A stretch of 64,000 nucleotides of DNA from Anoplolepis gracilipes (taxonomy: Eukaryota > Arthropoda > Insecta > Hymenoptera > Formicidae), in assembly GCF_047496725.1 (NCBI RefSeq), contig NC_132984.1, forward strand, positions 6,338,001-6,402,000, written 5' to 3'. Both the position numbers and the translations under genes were made by a program. Below are positions 1 through 12,720 of this stretch, in pieces; position 1 is the first letter of the stretch, and the number at the start of each line of letters is the position of its first letter. The notes under the pieces were generated by a model that made no database searches, was not told where the DNA came from, and was given only the letters and a program-made list of their open reading frames with translations.

Positions 1-36
1 GGGATCGTTTTTTTTTATCGTCGATCACTTTCTCGG

Positions 37-144
37 CTACAACGTTCGTAACGGGATGAATCCCACCATTCCGATGATTCTGAGGTCTTCCTCATCGGAA
101 TCGGAATCATCATCGTCATCACCATCGTCGTCGTTTCCCTTTCT
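37..144 (-). CDS. Possible alternative last exon of the Na+/H+ exchanger
   Basis: An acceptor (TTTTTCTAG at 153-145) precedes an open 36-codon stretch ending in TAG at 39-37. It encodes an acidic run (DDDGDDDDDSDSDEEDL) and then RIIGMVGFIPLRTL. Exon 2857-2645 of the exchanger contains a good donor (GTGAGT at 2770-2765) in phase 0, and this exon also starts in phase 0, so splicing 2857-2771 to 144-37 gives a second, about 665-residue protein. Acidic cytosolic tails are normal in this class. The alternative is the end of an unrelated gene that starts outside the window, or chance. Both tails are compatible with the sequence. Confidence 0.45.
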   Translation of the reverse strand, partial: RKGNDDDGDDDDDSDSDEEDLRIIGMVGFIPLRTL

Positions 145-831
145 CTAGAAAAACCGGTTAAAAAAACGTGCGGTCACAAACGGCTTCGACAAATGTCTGA
201 GACTGAATGTGAATATTCTTACCGAAGGGAAAGATTGTATAATATACAATAAACGCAAGTGGATAAATATTCGGAAGCTTTTCTTTCTCGCACAAATACA
301 TTAAACATAATTTTCTTTAGAATCGTCTCTCCAAATGAAGTTACCCTCGTATGTGTTACATAATTATTGTATACATATTATACAAAAATGTTACATACAT
401 TATGCGATTTTACTTTTTTATCGCAATGTTAGTATTCATTCATTAATTATCGTTTCTGTCGTACAGGCAATCGCTGACTAGAATAATAGTTGAATCTACT
501 GCGTAGCAACTGTAAAATCACCACAACAGAAAAGGATACGCAGTTTCGAGTCCTATTTCGCGCGCAACGTCAATTGCTTCGTATGTTTTAGTATTTGTCA
601 ATTTACTTAGCAAGTAACTTAGTAACTATTATATATGTATATAGAGCACACAGCGCGCGAGGAGAAGTCAATTTACGTTGAACCCTCGGACAGTGTAACA
701 GTCGCACACACTCAATTTTGCAAAATTACCTTTATATATGACAGAATAAATGTTATAATTAATATAATTAATTTTATTAGAAAAAAGATTAGTCTTGTGT
801 ATATAATAAAAAACAATATATATATGCAAAT

Positions 832-888
<57 letters not shown>

Positions 889-1290
889 TAAAATATTTGT
901 TTCGATTGAGTTTTATGAAATTATTATTCCGACGTTCACTGGCGGAGAGTCAATAAATAGCGAGGTATATATACATTCCTGTTATTCTTAGGCAAGCGGG
1001 TTAATTAAAAGTTCACGGTGTATTTACAATTCTTATAAATTTTTTTTTTTAATTGAGGTGTCGGGTGCGATAGTAGCGTAAAAATCAACATTTTTTAATA
1101 TTTATTCGTGGCGTGTATTATGTATTACATTATATTATATATATAATTCATAAAATTATATATAAAAATATAATATAAATTTATAATAACATTATGTATA
1201 ATATTATTGTACATTAAATTATATATATAATGTAATATTATGTATATTATTATCTATATAATAATATAAATACATACTTATATAATATAT
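145..1290. other. AT-rich intergenic or intronic stretch
   Basis: No gene is supported here. It holds a TA microsatellite at about 839-884 and long poly-T and poly-A tracts. The 118-codon open frame through the TA run at 635-991 is low complexity and is not treated as a gene. If the exchanger uses the exon at 37-144, this is its last intron. Confidence 0.6.
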
Positions 1291-1294
1291 ATAA

Positions 1295-1567
1295 GGTGTT
1301 AAAAAATTAGACCAACAAACTTTAAACTTTACTTTTGTTTTAATACTACATGATAAAATAGGAAAAATTAAATTATTATTTTAACCTTGATTTGAATTTT
1401 TCCACTTACATTGTTTGTTTTTTGTTGATTTGTTAAAGTCACAAATCTCTTATTTTATCATATAGTATTAAAACAAAACATCTAGAGCAAAATAATTTAA
1501 ATAGAAAGAGTTTGTTTTAACGTCATCTATTTTCTTTCAAAATTTGTCGTTCTAATTTTTTAACACC
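1295..1567. mobile_element. MITE with terminal inverted repeats GGTGTTAAAAAATTAGA
   Basis: The left end reads GGTGTTAAAAAATTAGA and the right end reads TCTAATTTTTTAACACC, a perfect 17-bp inverted repeat, with weaker symmetry continuing inward (copies of TTATTTTATCAT and AGTATTAAAACAAAA face each other). The element is about 273 bp and non-coding, flanked by TA-rich sequence, as expected for a Tc1/mariner-type MITE. No exact target duplication can be separated from the TA-rich flanks. Confidence 0.75.
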
Positions 1568-2644
1568 CAGTATAATATATATTTATATAATAATATATAT
1601 TTATATAATAATATACATATATTCACACAAATCGAGAAATATTATATTTAACATTATATGTTAAATATTAGATTTTGTTTTTATTTTACTTTCTGTTGTA
1701 GAATCATTTACTTTTAAACATTTTTTAAAAATATTTCTTAATTTACGCTGTTACTGTACCCGAGTCCTCGATTACTTGTCACGGAGAGAAAAATCAGAAA
1801 CAAGAGAAGTTACCAGATAAAATTAATTTTACATGCAAGAGAATCATTCAAGCCAATGTGTTATATAAAAGAGAACGAAAGAAAGAGAAATGGTGATTGA
1901 TATCAAATAATGTTCGATAAATGGTCTCTATCGCGTAATTATATTTTTTTTCTACATATTGTCTATATTACTTATATATATAAAGAATTAATTCTTTATC
2001 AGGAACGGAACAACTCAAGCCTGACTCTCGGATTTAAAAATTTTGAAAATAAGAACAAAAAAAGAACAACTTGTCAAAAAAGAAATGGGACATTTGTTTT
2101 TCTTTCATTGTTATTTTTCTAGAACTTTTCAGAATGATTAATGTTTCCTTCATACATATTTCTGTATGATTTTGAAGTCAGTAATCTTCAGGATTAAACG
2201 AAAAAATTTTTGCAGTGTAAAATTAATCTTAATTGATGCCAAATGTTATTTATAATATCTATATCTTCAAATTCTGTAAATATTTAGTCTCGTTCCCAAT
2301 AAGATTCATATACTGTACAGAGAGTATATGCATAATATGCATCAATGCATACATAATCGTAGGCTCTTGTTTATACTTTAACTCTCACATTAATCCAAAT
2401 AGAAATAAAACACACGAATAGATATCATTCGCAATGTTCTTGTATCATTCATTTTCATATAAAATTGTCGTATAGTGAATATAACAAATGCGAATGTATG
2501 AAGCATGTAAGTTATAAATAAAAATTTACAAATTATACGAATCTCTCTCTCTCTCTCTCTCTCTCTCCCTCTCTCTCTTTCTCTCATTTAAAAAGAGTCT
2601 AGATACACAGGAGATGGTAGTGTTAGAGAGGCTTGCTGTTAGTT

Positions 2645-5643
2645 CTACCTTCTATGTAAATTGAGAATTACATAGGGCTCGTCCGGATTAGTGCTGACAT
2701 CTGTAGTGCTGTTGTTAGGCTGATAGCACGGGTTAACAGTATAATTGAGACTAGGCTGATGGAAACTCACCGGCTGAACACTGGTCCTGCGTCGCTCCAT
2801 CTCGCGATCTTCCAGGCAAAAGTCAGAATCCGAATCGGCTTTTCTGGCAACGTCATCCTGTCATAAAATATTATTGTAATATATCTTCTCTCACTCAACA
2901 TTAACAAGGGAACATCGCGAATCCGAAAATTCTGATTTTGACGAAATTTTACACACAAGTGAGAGGGGAAAAAGAAAAAAAGTAAATAGATAAATTTTAA
3001 AATTTTTAGTTACTGTCCAAAAACGATTTAAAAAAATGAAACCACCTTTTATATATAGAATAAAAAATAATTTTTTAATTTTAATTTTAAAAAATCATGT
3101 TTTCAAAATTTTATTACTTTAGTAGTTAAATAAAGGTATTTTTATCATCAAACTTTTGTATAAAATATTTTTTGATATCTCAAATAATTTTCAAGATATC
3201 GAGAAAAGCAAAAAATCGTTCTACATCTAAGGAGTGGTTTCATCTTTAAGGCTCCTGAGTACTCGCCGCAAAACTTCGATGTCAACGGTGGCGACATATA
3301 GTTTTGTTTCTTTCTCTCTTTTGGGAAATATGTCAGAAGCGAGAAATGACAGCCTAATTTATGTTGCGACCTACGTCGTAATTATTTGCTTTTTGCTAGT
3401 GTTGTAATGTGCAACGTATTTATGAAACTTGTGAAATGTACGGCTGCAAAGCTGTGTAAGGAATAAACTGTGTAAAGGAACATTTTCCTCTCCTTTCGAC
3501 AGCTGTCAAATCAAATGTTCACTTCGGACTCAATTTACAGTTATTTATCAATTGTCAGGAGAAAGGATTACCAGCCGTACATTTTTACAGGTGTGCTGAA
3601 GAGATTGGTAGTATTATTTCGTTGAAATATGTTTTTATTTACATGTCAGTCGTAACATAAATCAGGGTATCATTTCTCGCTATTTCTCGCTTGTGACGTC
3701 ACGATTTCAATATGCGGTGACTACTCAGGAGCCTTAATTTTTATAGGCAACTAAACGTTTTTATATTCATCTATTTACCTTTCCTATATATGTGTAAAGT
3801 TTCATCAAACTCAAAATTTACGTAATTTCCTTGTAAAATAATAACAAAAAAATCTGTTCTATTATCGTTCTGATTTTTAAGGCTCCCGAGTAGTCGCGGC
3901 CATATTGGAATCGTGATGTCATAAGCGAGAATACTCTGAAAATTATTGCGTGCCATTTTTAAATAAAAAGATATTTCGATGAAACAAGACTACAGATCGC
4001 TTTAGCACACTTGTAAAATTGTTTGCCTTAAACAATTTATAATTCGAGACAAAATTCTCTCTCAGGATACTGTGTACCTGCGTCATCTGTTGCGTAGTCG
4101 TGAGGATTCTCGCTAACGGACTGCAACATACTGGCAACGTTTCCAGCAACGTAGGCCTGGAGTGCGTCAACAAAGGCTTCATGTACTTGGTGTCGAAATC
4201 GCCCCAAATCCTGGCAAGTAACGCTTTCTCGTTAGGCTTTGCGGCGCCGCTACTGCCTGGCAATGCTCCATCCTGCATAGAATTATACTGTGAAATGCGA
4301 ACAACGCATCAGTCATCCATCCTGTATGTGATTTTCTGATCTTTAAAAGGACGCGATACGTACATCTTCGATTATTCGCAGACAGATCGCGTATTGAGAA
4401 TAAATTTAAGTGATTTCTCCGCTTTAAAAGTGTGTAAAAGGGTAAACGATGTTGATAACAACGATATATTAATAGCATTCTCTTTTCAACTTGCATCTGT
4501 GTGTACTGAGTTACCTTATTCATGTAATATTAGTTAAGAAAACACATGCTTTATTTATCTCTTATGATAATGCTGTCCCATATTGAGCATGTCTGTGTGG
4601 ATACTTGTTAATGAAATGTAATCTCCGTGTTCTCCAGCTATATTCTTCGACATACAGAATGGATAACAAAAACCATACTAAAAAAAAAAAAATAACCAAT
4701 CAAAGAGGCACATGCAATCAATAAGACTCAATTATTAACAAAATAAAGCTGCAGCTTTAATATACATTACAAAATTTATCAAATTATATAAAAAAAAGAT
4801 CTACGTTCGCATGCTACGGTAATAAAATACGTCGAATTCATTTTAAAAAATTGCTCTTTCTAGCAACACTTCGTTGTACATGCAATATTACAAAAAAGTG
4901 TTTGATATCGTGCTATGTAAGTTATATATATATGTATGTATGTATGTATATATACAGAATAAGGCATTTAAAAAGACAAGATGTTTTATTCGAAACTTGA
5001 CAAATACTTATAAAAAAAAGTCAGACAAAATTTATAAAATTTTAAAGAGGAAAGTTAATAATTTTGAATTTTAAGGTTATTTTTCAAGGTCACGTCTAGT
5101 TCAATCTAGTTCTTTTTTTAAATGGAATTATCCTAATTTGTTTATATAAATCGATTTCTCTCAATATTCGACGTAAAAAGTTGTAAGGATAAAAATTAAA
5201 CAATTTACGAGATATTTTTTTATAATTTAATTTATAACATAATTTTACGTAAATATCTCGTACATAAATTCATTTAATAAATTATTCAATTTTTGGTGAT
5301 CCTACTCTTATAACTTTTTACGCCGAATATTGCGTATCGAAATATGAAATCGATTTATATAAAAAAAAATTAAGGTGGTTCGATTTTAAAACACTAGGTT
5401 GATCTTTGATTTTGACACCTACACTCAAATCAATATTTCTATCTTTTTTTTCCTCCTTCGAATAAACAACTTTTATTTAAAACATTTTTTGCTATGATAT
5501 TATACGTATTTTCAGATAACAGAAGTAACCTATTATATGCCTCACCCTATGCTTATACACATATATATTAATATGTCTCATATGCTTGCGTGGATGACGA
5601 ATCAATCTGCAAGATTCTGAGTGCGTCATTAGAAACTTGGAAT

Positions 5644-5686
<43 letters not shown>

Positions 5687-7213
5687 AATTTGTCTAAATT
5701 TTGAATTTGTTAAACAAAGAAAAAGACGAGATGTGTGTGTGTCAGTTCATTTTTAATTGTGATAACGTACCGGCAGACTTCTTTCCCTACGCATGTCCAG
5801 CTCACTGTAGCCAACCTCGCCGCCAGACTATCAACATTGATAAATTTAATTGTCTTATAAAACGCAGAACATTCGTTATTAAACGCGAATTATATATGTA
5901 TTCATAAGTCGAGGGTTACAGAGTGAATCGTAATAATAATCATGCTTGATGATGCGAGTTCGGGTGTTTTCGGCAAATTTCCTAATTTGTTTGTTAATTT
6001 GCGAAAATCTGGAAATATGCAATCTTACCGTAAAATCGAAAAATTATTGTTCAAAACTCTTAAAGCTTACTTGTAATAGTCAGAAAATCTGACAATTTAA
6101 TTTAATTTAATAAATAAATTTAATTCAATTAAAAAATCTTCTGACAATTAAATCTTCTTTCATACTTATAATAGTACTAATTAATTTTTCGAATCTACGG
6201 GATATAATTTTTTAAAGAAACAGTAAACTAGCAGAACGTAAACGAAATTTTTTTAAGCTCCTAGTGCAATTAACAAGAAAACCTAGTATGCTTATCCCTG
6301 ATGCAATATTCAGCGATTTTTACAGCTAGGTAAAGCAAACTGTGAAAGAAAGGGAATTGTATGCAGAACGACGAAGCAATTCAGCTTACATGCACAAGTC
6401 TACCCAAAGCAAATCTTATGCTCGTTTAAGTATCCATTTATTCATTACAAATGCAATTTTTTTCCTGTATATAATTATCTTTTTATCACATATGTATAGA
6501 GTGTCCCATTTTAATTGACCACTCCCAAAAACTTTTTTATTTTACATTTTAGAAAAAATGTTTTAGACAAATTTGTATGGTTTCGAAGAGGCCATAAGAT
6601 GATGTCATGGTTTGACCTTGGATAGACAAATTGTGTAATGCTAATGTCGACGCCACAGTAACTTTGAAAACTTCTTGAATATCTCAAAAAATTCTTAATG
6701 AAAAAATATTTTATTACAGTGTTTTGGAAAACTCTCGAGGTAAACTATAAGAATATGCAATAATATATAGAATGTTCCATTTAAGAAATTAAAAGTGACT
6801 TTCACGTGACTTTCAAACAGCTATCCAAGATCAAACCAATGACACTATCTTATGGCCTCCTCGAAACCATATAACTATTGTCTAAAACATTTTTTTTTAA
6901 TTAAAAATAAAAATGTTTTTGGGAGTGGTCAATTAAAATGGGACACACTGTATATTATCGAAAATATGTTTTATAAATAATTATTAATACTTATTATATT
7001 AATTATTAATATCGAGCATAAGAACCTTACTTTATTCATGCATAATCTTGTTGCATCAAGGTGTTTATATGGCAATTCTCACTACAAATTATGTTTAAAG
7101 TCGTGTATCTAGTATCGAGATTGTGTATAAACATATAACATATGTATGAACATATTAATATATATGTACTTGTTAAATATTGTTATATTATGTCGTGAGA
7201 GACGTTGCATATG

Positions 7214-7255
<42 letters not shown>

Positions 7256-10200
7256 TAGTATCTATTTATGTATATATTATCCGTAGAGATAGCATAAAGA
7301 CAGAGCTATCTAATTTTGCATTATCTACGTAATACTAATTAGTACGTTTATCGCAGATAAGAATCGTATCGTACTTACATTACGCGTTCCATTGTGAGAA
7401 AGCCCTTCAATTTCCTCATCTACTCCAACTCTAAAAAATATAAGAATTTAAGTAGTAGTAAAGCATATTGTATAATAAATTTCTATCGTTTACGAGTGCA
7501 GGATGCCTACTCAAGTCTTGTAAAAAAATGCCCTAAAGATTTTCCGATCTTCTAGGTATTCTAATTTCAAAATTCTAAGAGAATATTTTGAAGATTTTTT
7601 GATGCAACTTTCTAAAATATGTTTTTTTTTAAGGTATGTGTTTTCTAATGATTTTTCATTCATATGAAGAAAAAAAAACCTAATCCCTTAAGTTTGAGTG
7701 CTAGATTTGCAGATGTACTGAAAAAACTGAACTTTCATAAGATAAACATTTTTACTTGCATAACAGCTTCATTTTTTGTATTAAAAATTACAATAAAAAA
7801 TATGTATGACATTCAATATATATAAATAAAGATGGATAGATATTTATAATAAATACATATTTTACAACACATAATTCACTTGACTTGCTGACTGTTTACA
7901 ATATGAGAATTTTTTTTAATTTCAAAAATTCTTGATTTTTTTAGATATTGAAAACTCCCTAAAAAATTCAAGTTCTCCATGTTTTAGGGAGTAGACATCC
8001 TGTGTATAATAAATTTTTATTCTTTTTATCGATTATGATTTGAACGAAACACAACAAATTAAATTACTAAAAAAAATTCGTTCTTTTCTTTCTTCACATT
8101 CTTTTGAGAGATTCATGAAATTAAAGAAACAAACAAATATTCTTCTTCAACAATCTGATATTCGCGATCGATTAAGTAATAATGAAAAATGATAAATTGC
8201 GAGAGTCACATTTAATCGATTTATACACTCACGGAATATTGAACCAGCTTAAAAATTGCGTCGTCGCACCTCCCTGCAGGATAACCGTCAATATAACGAT
8301 CAAACTCGTTGTGGTCAGCATAGCTTGTCTAGCATCTGATACGGTGTTCCTAATGGCGAGGGCGAAACTCATAGCGCCGCGTAATCCGGCAAAGAATAAC
8401 ATGTGCTGATAATTCAATGATATCTTCGGCTTTCGCGCCAGATTCAGGATGAAGGATAACGGATACACGTTGGCCGCGCGACCCAATAACGCGCATAACT
8501 GGAAGACAATACGTCAAGGATCTTGATATTTTAAATTCTCGTCAATAATTATATCTCGATAATCGAGCATAAAATCATGAATCATTAAATCAACAAAAGG
8601 CTCATCAAAATGTCCAATGATGTACATCCTGCAAATATAAGTAAGGATACAAATCCCGCGAAAATAAAACCGGGATCGAAATGATGCTTCGGAAACGTGA
8701 ACATCGAGACGCCGATGTAACTGAAGATGAAATTCTCGGCTAAGAAATTCAGTAGTTCAAACAGCTGTTTCGTACGCTGACGCGAATCCGGGCTCAGATT
8801 GTTGTACGTATAATGAGCCTGGCAGATACCACAGAATAAAACAGCGACCACACCTGAAATTTGATGAATAATAACCAGTATTAAACAAAACATCAGTTCT
8901 TAAACGTTTAACTTTTCGAAAAACGATTTTTAAAAAATTAAAATATTAATTAAATAAATTTTAACTATGAATTTACTTATTTATTATTTAATCACAATTA
9001 ATTATAATTTATTTTTTTTAATAATTAAAATATTAATTTAATAATTATTTATTGATTTTAATTTTTTATTTAATAATTTTAATTATTAAATAAAGGCTAT
9101 AACCGGATAAGCATATAAAAAGTGCCCCCGATGAGCATAAATCACCTGTAAGATCGGCAGCTTCGGCGATTAAGAACGTACTATAGGACATTAAGACGAA
9201 TAACGCTGACTCTAGGAGAGGGAAGTCTCGCACCCTGGTGAACTTTGTCAGTAGGGCGGTGATGCAACCCATGGTAGCACCAATGAATAGAGACAGGCTG
9301 AATATTCCTACAAAGTCTCCAAACGCCTGGAAGAATGCCACGGTCTCGAAGCCACCTGATCCTGACTGATATCGTTCAGCATAGTTCTGTATCGAGCTGA
9401 GGCATATCAAGATTTATTTTCGATATTGTACGCCTGCGTTACATCGCTACTAACTTATGGTAGGAATATCCTTGTATTTGCTCACCCGCTAAGTACAATG
9501 GCGACCGCATCGTTCAGCACACTCTCACCGAAGACCAGAGCGTACAGATTAACGTCCACGTGTAAGTCATTAAAGATGGATATTATCGTCAGAGGATCCG
9601 TGGGAGATATCAATGCACCGAAGTATAGAGTGTCGAGAAACGTGAACGACGTGGAGAGATGCGGTATAAGTTGCACAAAGGCGTACATCAAAGCTCTACA
9701 AAGATAATTGTTGATAATTGTTGTTCATCTTATCAAGAGAATGATTCATGGGCAAATGGTTGAAAGGAAAGAATTGTTGTTTCTTTTAATTCGAGTAACA
9801 AGTGGCGAAGAAGAAACAGATAAGCTTAATTAAAGTATGACCTATACTCGTTACGATATGCAATAGTTTCTATAAACACAGTATATTTCTCTTGTTGCTA
9901 AGCGTCCGCTAACGGCTAAGCTTTTTTCCTAAATGTATAAATAATGAATGAAAAACAAAATAATTAAACACAAAAATGCTTTCCTCTAAATATCCACGAA
10001 GGGAATAATAAAGTAACATTAAGGGAAAAGCTTACCCAATAACGAAAGCTGATATAGAAGTCCCTATCAAAGCATACATAAGAATTGCACCCAGATTTCT
10101 GAAGAAGTATCTCTGTAAGAATTCATCATAAGCAAGAGTTACAGGGATAAGAATGAAAGAATGTTTTCATTATGCAACTTAATCTTCTGATAAAAAAAAT

Positions 10201-11041
10201 GAAACATGATACTTACACGCTTCAAACTGTATCCTGCATGAAAGATTATAGGAGGTAAGATGATATTGAAAAATATTTCAGGATCAAAAGTCGCCTGCAA
10301 CGATAAACTTTATATAATACCAATTAAAAATTTACAATAATCTGAAATTTAGCTTGAAACCAGTAGATAAGAACAGCCATCCTTGGATAAACAATTTGTG
10401 CCGTTATCATGAATGACTCACTTACCTTCAGGTCGATTTCATTATCTTCCTTGTAGATTTCGCCACGAAACGAGTATGCAAACGTTTTGTTTTTCACGAT
10501 ACCGCCGCCTTTGTCCTCGGGAAAACGTAGCCACAGTGTATCTGGTGGTACAGACTGATTGTACTTGCTTGTATTGTCTGGAACCACCGGCATATGCAAA
10601 ATAGTACTGCTGGTCGTAAAACCATAACGTATTATAGCTCCTATGATTAAACCTGTAACAAGCAAATTCCAAATTAAAAATTACAATTTGTAAATCTTTA
10701 ATTTGGACAAAAGTCATGAAATTAAGAGTAAAAACACAGCAATTTTATTTATTATTATCAGTCAAGAATTAATCCTTAAATATCCAAGTATTTTAAAGAC
10801 AATAGTATCTATGTAAAATTTGAAAAACTTATTGCTTTATAATTTTCTATGAGAATTTTAAGAATTTTAAGGGTATAAAATACTTATTCATATCATTAGC
10901 AATAACTTATATGTATAAGTTTCAAGTATATTTAATTCCTATAGAGCGATTTAAAAAAAAAAATAATTTTAAAGAAATTTTTATAAAACTTTTATAAATT
11001 ATATATATATATATATATAAATAATATAATTATATATATAT

Positions 11042-11087
<46 letters not shown>

Positions 11088-11454
11088 TTCAAAGTAAAAA
11101 ATGATCATCAACAGATAAGATATACCTAAAAATGAAACAAATGTACAAAAATTTGACAGCTATAATCCTTTGCATGGAATTACTGCAATTTCAAAACTTT
11201 TAACACATAAAATATTTTTACATCTTTAGCAATAATGAGTTTTAAGTATATCAATTTAATAGATAATAATAAATAATAACAATACAAATATAAATTTTAA
11301 ATATATTTAATTCCTATAGATTGATTCAGAGATGAACAGAATAGTTTAAGTTTAAAGAGATGTGACATGATGCAATTTCAAGTTTTAAGTAAATAAGACA
11401 TTTTTATGTCATGAGTAATATAATGAGTTATAGAAGTTTTAAGTATATTTAATT

Positions 11455-11506
<52 letters not shown>

Positions 11507-12060
11507 TTAAATTTAAGGAAAAAAAAAATAATTTTAATCTATAATTATATATATATATAATTATTATATATAATCAATTTTATATATATAATATATATAT
11601 ATATATAATTAATATTTAATATATAAAGATTCAGAGTGTGAAAAACTTTCATGAGAAAAGTGCTTAAAAATAAAATAAATGTGAAAAATTTTTAACTACA
11701 ATCCCTTGCATGGATGAACAGAATGTCCAGAAGGGATGTGACGGTTGTTCGCGTCATTCGCGATCTCTGCGGTTAAAATTACGTCGGAATTATCCTCGAC
11801 GTAGCAGACGACTTACCGTAGATGACAGCGAGACCAGTTTCATGGAGGAACCTCAGGCGGCGATGCTTGAACATCCATATCGTTAGAACGGTTAAGATCA
11901 ATAAGAAAGTGTAGAGGAGAAGATTGAGACTGTCGAGCCGGTGCAACAGCTGAGCCTTGGCGTCCAGTTCAATGTCCGTCGCCGCGCCGTTGCATAATTC
12001 CGTGAGAAAAACACTCAAAACCACGAAGAGCAGCAGGCGTACACCGCCATTCGCCGCCAT
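2645..12060 (-). CDS. Nhe3: Sodium/hydrogen exchanger, SLC9A6/7/9 class (11 coding exons)
   Basis: Electroneutral Na+(K+)/H+ antiporter expected in endosomal or Golgi membranes. I joined exons 12060-11817, 10652-10426, 10294-10217, 10112-10036, 9695-9486, 9396-9146, 8853-8651, 8498-8233, 7430-7379, 4272-4078 and 2857-2645. Each junction has GT/AG ends and every phase agrees, giving about 671 residues, in the usual range of the family. The start at 12060 is chosen because MAANGGVRLLLFVVL begins a signal-like hydrophobic segment; an in-frame ATG at 12120 would add 20 polar residues. Visible family signatures are TIWMFKHRRLRFLHETGLAV in exon 1, FFNIILPPIIFHAGYSLKR in exon 3, GESVLNDAVAIVLSG in exon 5, FLAENFIFSYIGVSMFTF in exon 7 and FAGLRGAMSFALAIR in exon 8. 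The acidic tail (DSDSDFCLEDREME) is cytosolic. Assignment to NHE6/7/9 rather than NHE8 or the plasma-membrane group rests on these segments matching that class from memory; the Drosophila name Nhe3 is inferred. Donor GTATCC after exon 7 is weak, but gives a gap-free match to family length. Confidence 0.93.
3036..3243. repeat. Short palindromic repeat related to elements at 57.3 and 58.7 kb
   Basis: ATGAAACCACC near 3036 is mirrored by GAGTGGTTTCATC near 3231. The inner part (TTGTATAAAATATTTTTTGATATCTC then CAAGATATCGAGAAAAGC) matches the reverse complement of the inner part of the palindromes at 57258-57475 and 58697-58915, so all three look like one non-autonomous family. It lies in the exchanger intron between exons 10 and 11 and directly abuts the TTAA-flanked element. 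Confidence 0.55.
3246..3737. mobile_element. TTAA-flanked MITE (piggyBac-like) in exchanger intron
   Basis: The left end is TTAAGGCTCCTGAGTACTCG and the right end is the inverse of TTAAGGCTCCTGAGTAGTCA, giving inverted repeats of about 20 bp inside a TTAA duplication (3246-3249 and 3734-3737). The 484-bp interior has no coding capacity. A TTAA target is typical of piggyBac and Kolobok-type elements; which one moves this family cannot be told from the non-coding copy. Confidence 0.75.
3877..3931. mobile_element. Fragment of the same TTAA-flanked MITE family
   Basis: TTAAGGCTCCCGAGTAGTCG followed by CATATTGGAATCGTGATGTC matches the right end of the neighbouring element read in reverse. Homology stops after about 55 bp, so this is one terminus only. 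It lies 146 bp downstream of exchanger exon 10 in the same intron. Confidence 0.65.
5143..5360. repeat. Inverted repeat, about 218 bp
   Basis: TATATAAATCGATTTC at the left is mirrored by GAAATCGATTTATATA at the right, and CAATATTCGACGTAAAAAGT is mirrored by ACTTTTTACGCCGAATATTG. It looks like a small fold-back element in the exchanger intron between exons 9 and 10. No coding sequence or clear target duplication. Confidence 0.55.
5646..5683. repeat. Poly(A) tract, 38 bases
   Basis: An uninterrupted run of A. It could be the tail of a retroposed sequence, but no recognisable element precedes it. It lies in the same exchanger intron. Confidence 0.9.
6495..6954. mobile_element. Fold-back MITE with GTGTCCCATTTTAATTGACC ends
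   Basis: The two halves are inverted copies: GTGTCCCATTTTAATTGACC at the left and GGTCAATTAAAATGGGACAC at the right, then GGTTTCGAAGAGGCCATAAG against CTTATGGCCTCCTCGAAACC. It is about 460 bp, non-coding, and related to the larger palindrome at 30023-30951, with which it shares the block ending GGCCATAAGATG and TGGTTTGACCTTG. It sits in an exchanger intron. Confidence 0.8.
7224..7252. repeat. (TG)n microsatellite
   Basis: A TATA run passes into about 14 copies of TG. Intronic. Confidence 0.85.
7499..8002. mobile_element. MITE with CAGGATGCCTACTC ends
   Basis: The left end CAGGATGCCTACTC is mirrored by GAGTAGACATCCTG at the right; the adjoining sequence (CCCTAAA and TTTAGGG) is also symmetrical. 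It is about 500 bp, AT-rich and non-coding, in the exchanger intron between exons 8 and 9. It may be a truncated member of a larger DNA-transposon family. Confidence 0.65.
10984..11632. repeat. TA microsatellite cluster in exchanger intron 1
   Basis: Several long TA runs (about 10999-11017, 11034-11083, 11460-11505 and 11545-11625) separated by AT-rich sequence. Two stretches, near 11090 and 11630, repeat a block containing AAAGTTTCA, TAAAAATGAAACAAATG and CCTTTGCATGGAAT, suggesting an old local duplication. Confidence 0.7.
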
Positions 12061-12339
12061 CTTCGCTCTTTTGACGTTCAGCCGATGTTCTGTTGTTCGC
12101 ACTGACTCTTCTCGCAGCAATGAGTTCTATACCATACGTGAAAGAATCATCCTCACAGCATACTGACAATAAGTACAGACCGAGAGCACAGAGCACAGTA
12201 CATACAGTAGCGCAACTCTGTCAGTACCTTCGATGCCAGCGTACCTAAAAATGAACTGCACATGTGCGGACTTGGTAGATAACCAATCATAGCTAGTGTC
12301 TCTGTCTCACTTATACTCCCATTCATAGTTCTTCCTTGA

Positions 12340-12500
12340 GGAATGGAATAAGAGGTTTGTTTTTTATTCCAGTACTTCTGAACTAGTGCAATAATAGTTA
12401 GAATAAGACAAATATACTTTTTCTCGTTCTAACTTACTGCACTAGCTCAGAAGTGCAGGAATAAAAAACAAACCTCATGATTCCTTGTTCCTCATTCCAC
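12340..12500. mobile_element. Short fold-back MITE upstream of the exchanger
   Basis: Arms of about 55 bp face each other: GAGGTTTGTTTTTTATTCC at the left and GGAATAAAAAACAAACCTC at the right, with TTCTGAACTAGTGCA against TGCACTAGCTCAGAA. It is non-coding and lies about 150 bp upstream of the exchanger transcript region. Confidence 0.75.
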
Positions 12501-12599
12501 GTTTCATAAACTTTCCTTGACCAAACAATAAGGAACCTTATTGGCTCCTTTATTTCAAGGAAGGTTTCTTTAGCAGATAATGCGCAAAATATATCTTTA

Positions 12600-12720
12600 A
12601 GGCCCGGTTTCACAATCTATTTTAACCGAAGTTTAAATTCTTTTATTTCGTTTTTCAGAACTTATCAGAAAGAAAGATAGTTATAAACTCCGATTAATAA
12701 TAAGTTGTGTAACTGGGCCA
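12600..12720. mobile_element. Tiny MITE with GGCCCGGTTTCACAA ends
   Basis: Left end GGCCCGGTTTCACAA, right end TTGTGTAACTGGGCC, a 15-bp imperfect inverted repeat with two mismatches. About 120 bp, non-coding. Confidence 0.65.

Noticed and set aside
635..991. 118-codon open frame
   Set aside because: Its centre is a TA microsatellite (Ile/Tyr repeats) and the rest has no recognisable features or coding-like composition.
3943..4278. Minus-strand frame taken as an independent 111-residue gene
   Set aside because: Only 4272-4078 is coding, as exon 10 of the exchanger; the rest reads into introns.
8182..8409. Plus-strand frames opposite the exchanger exons
   Set aside because: They are antisense shadows of exons with clear exchanger motifs on the other strand.
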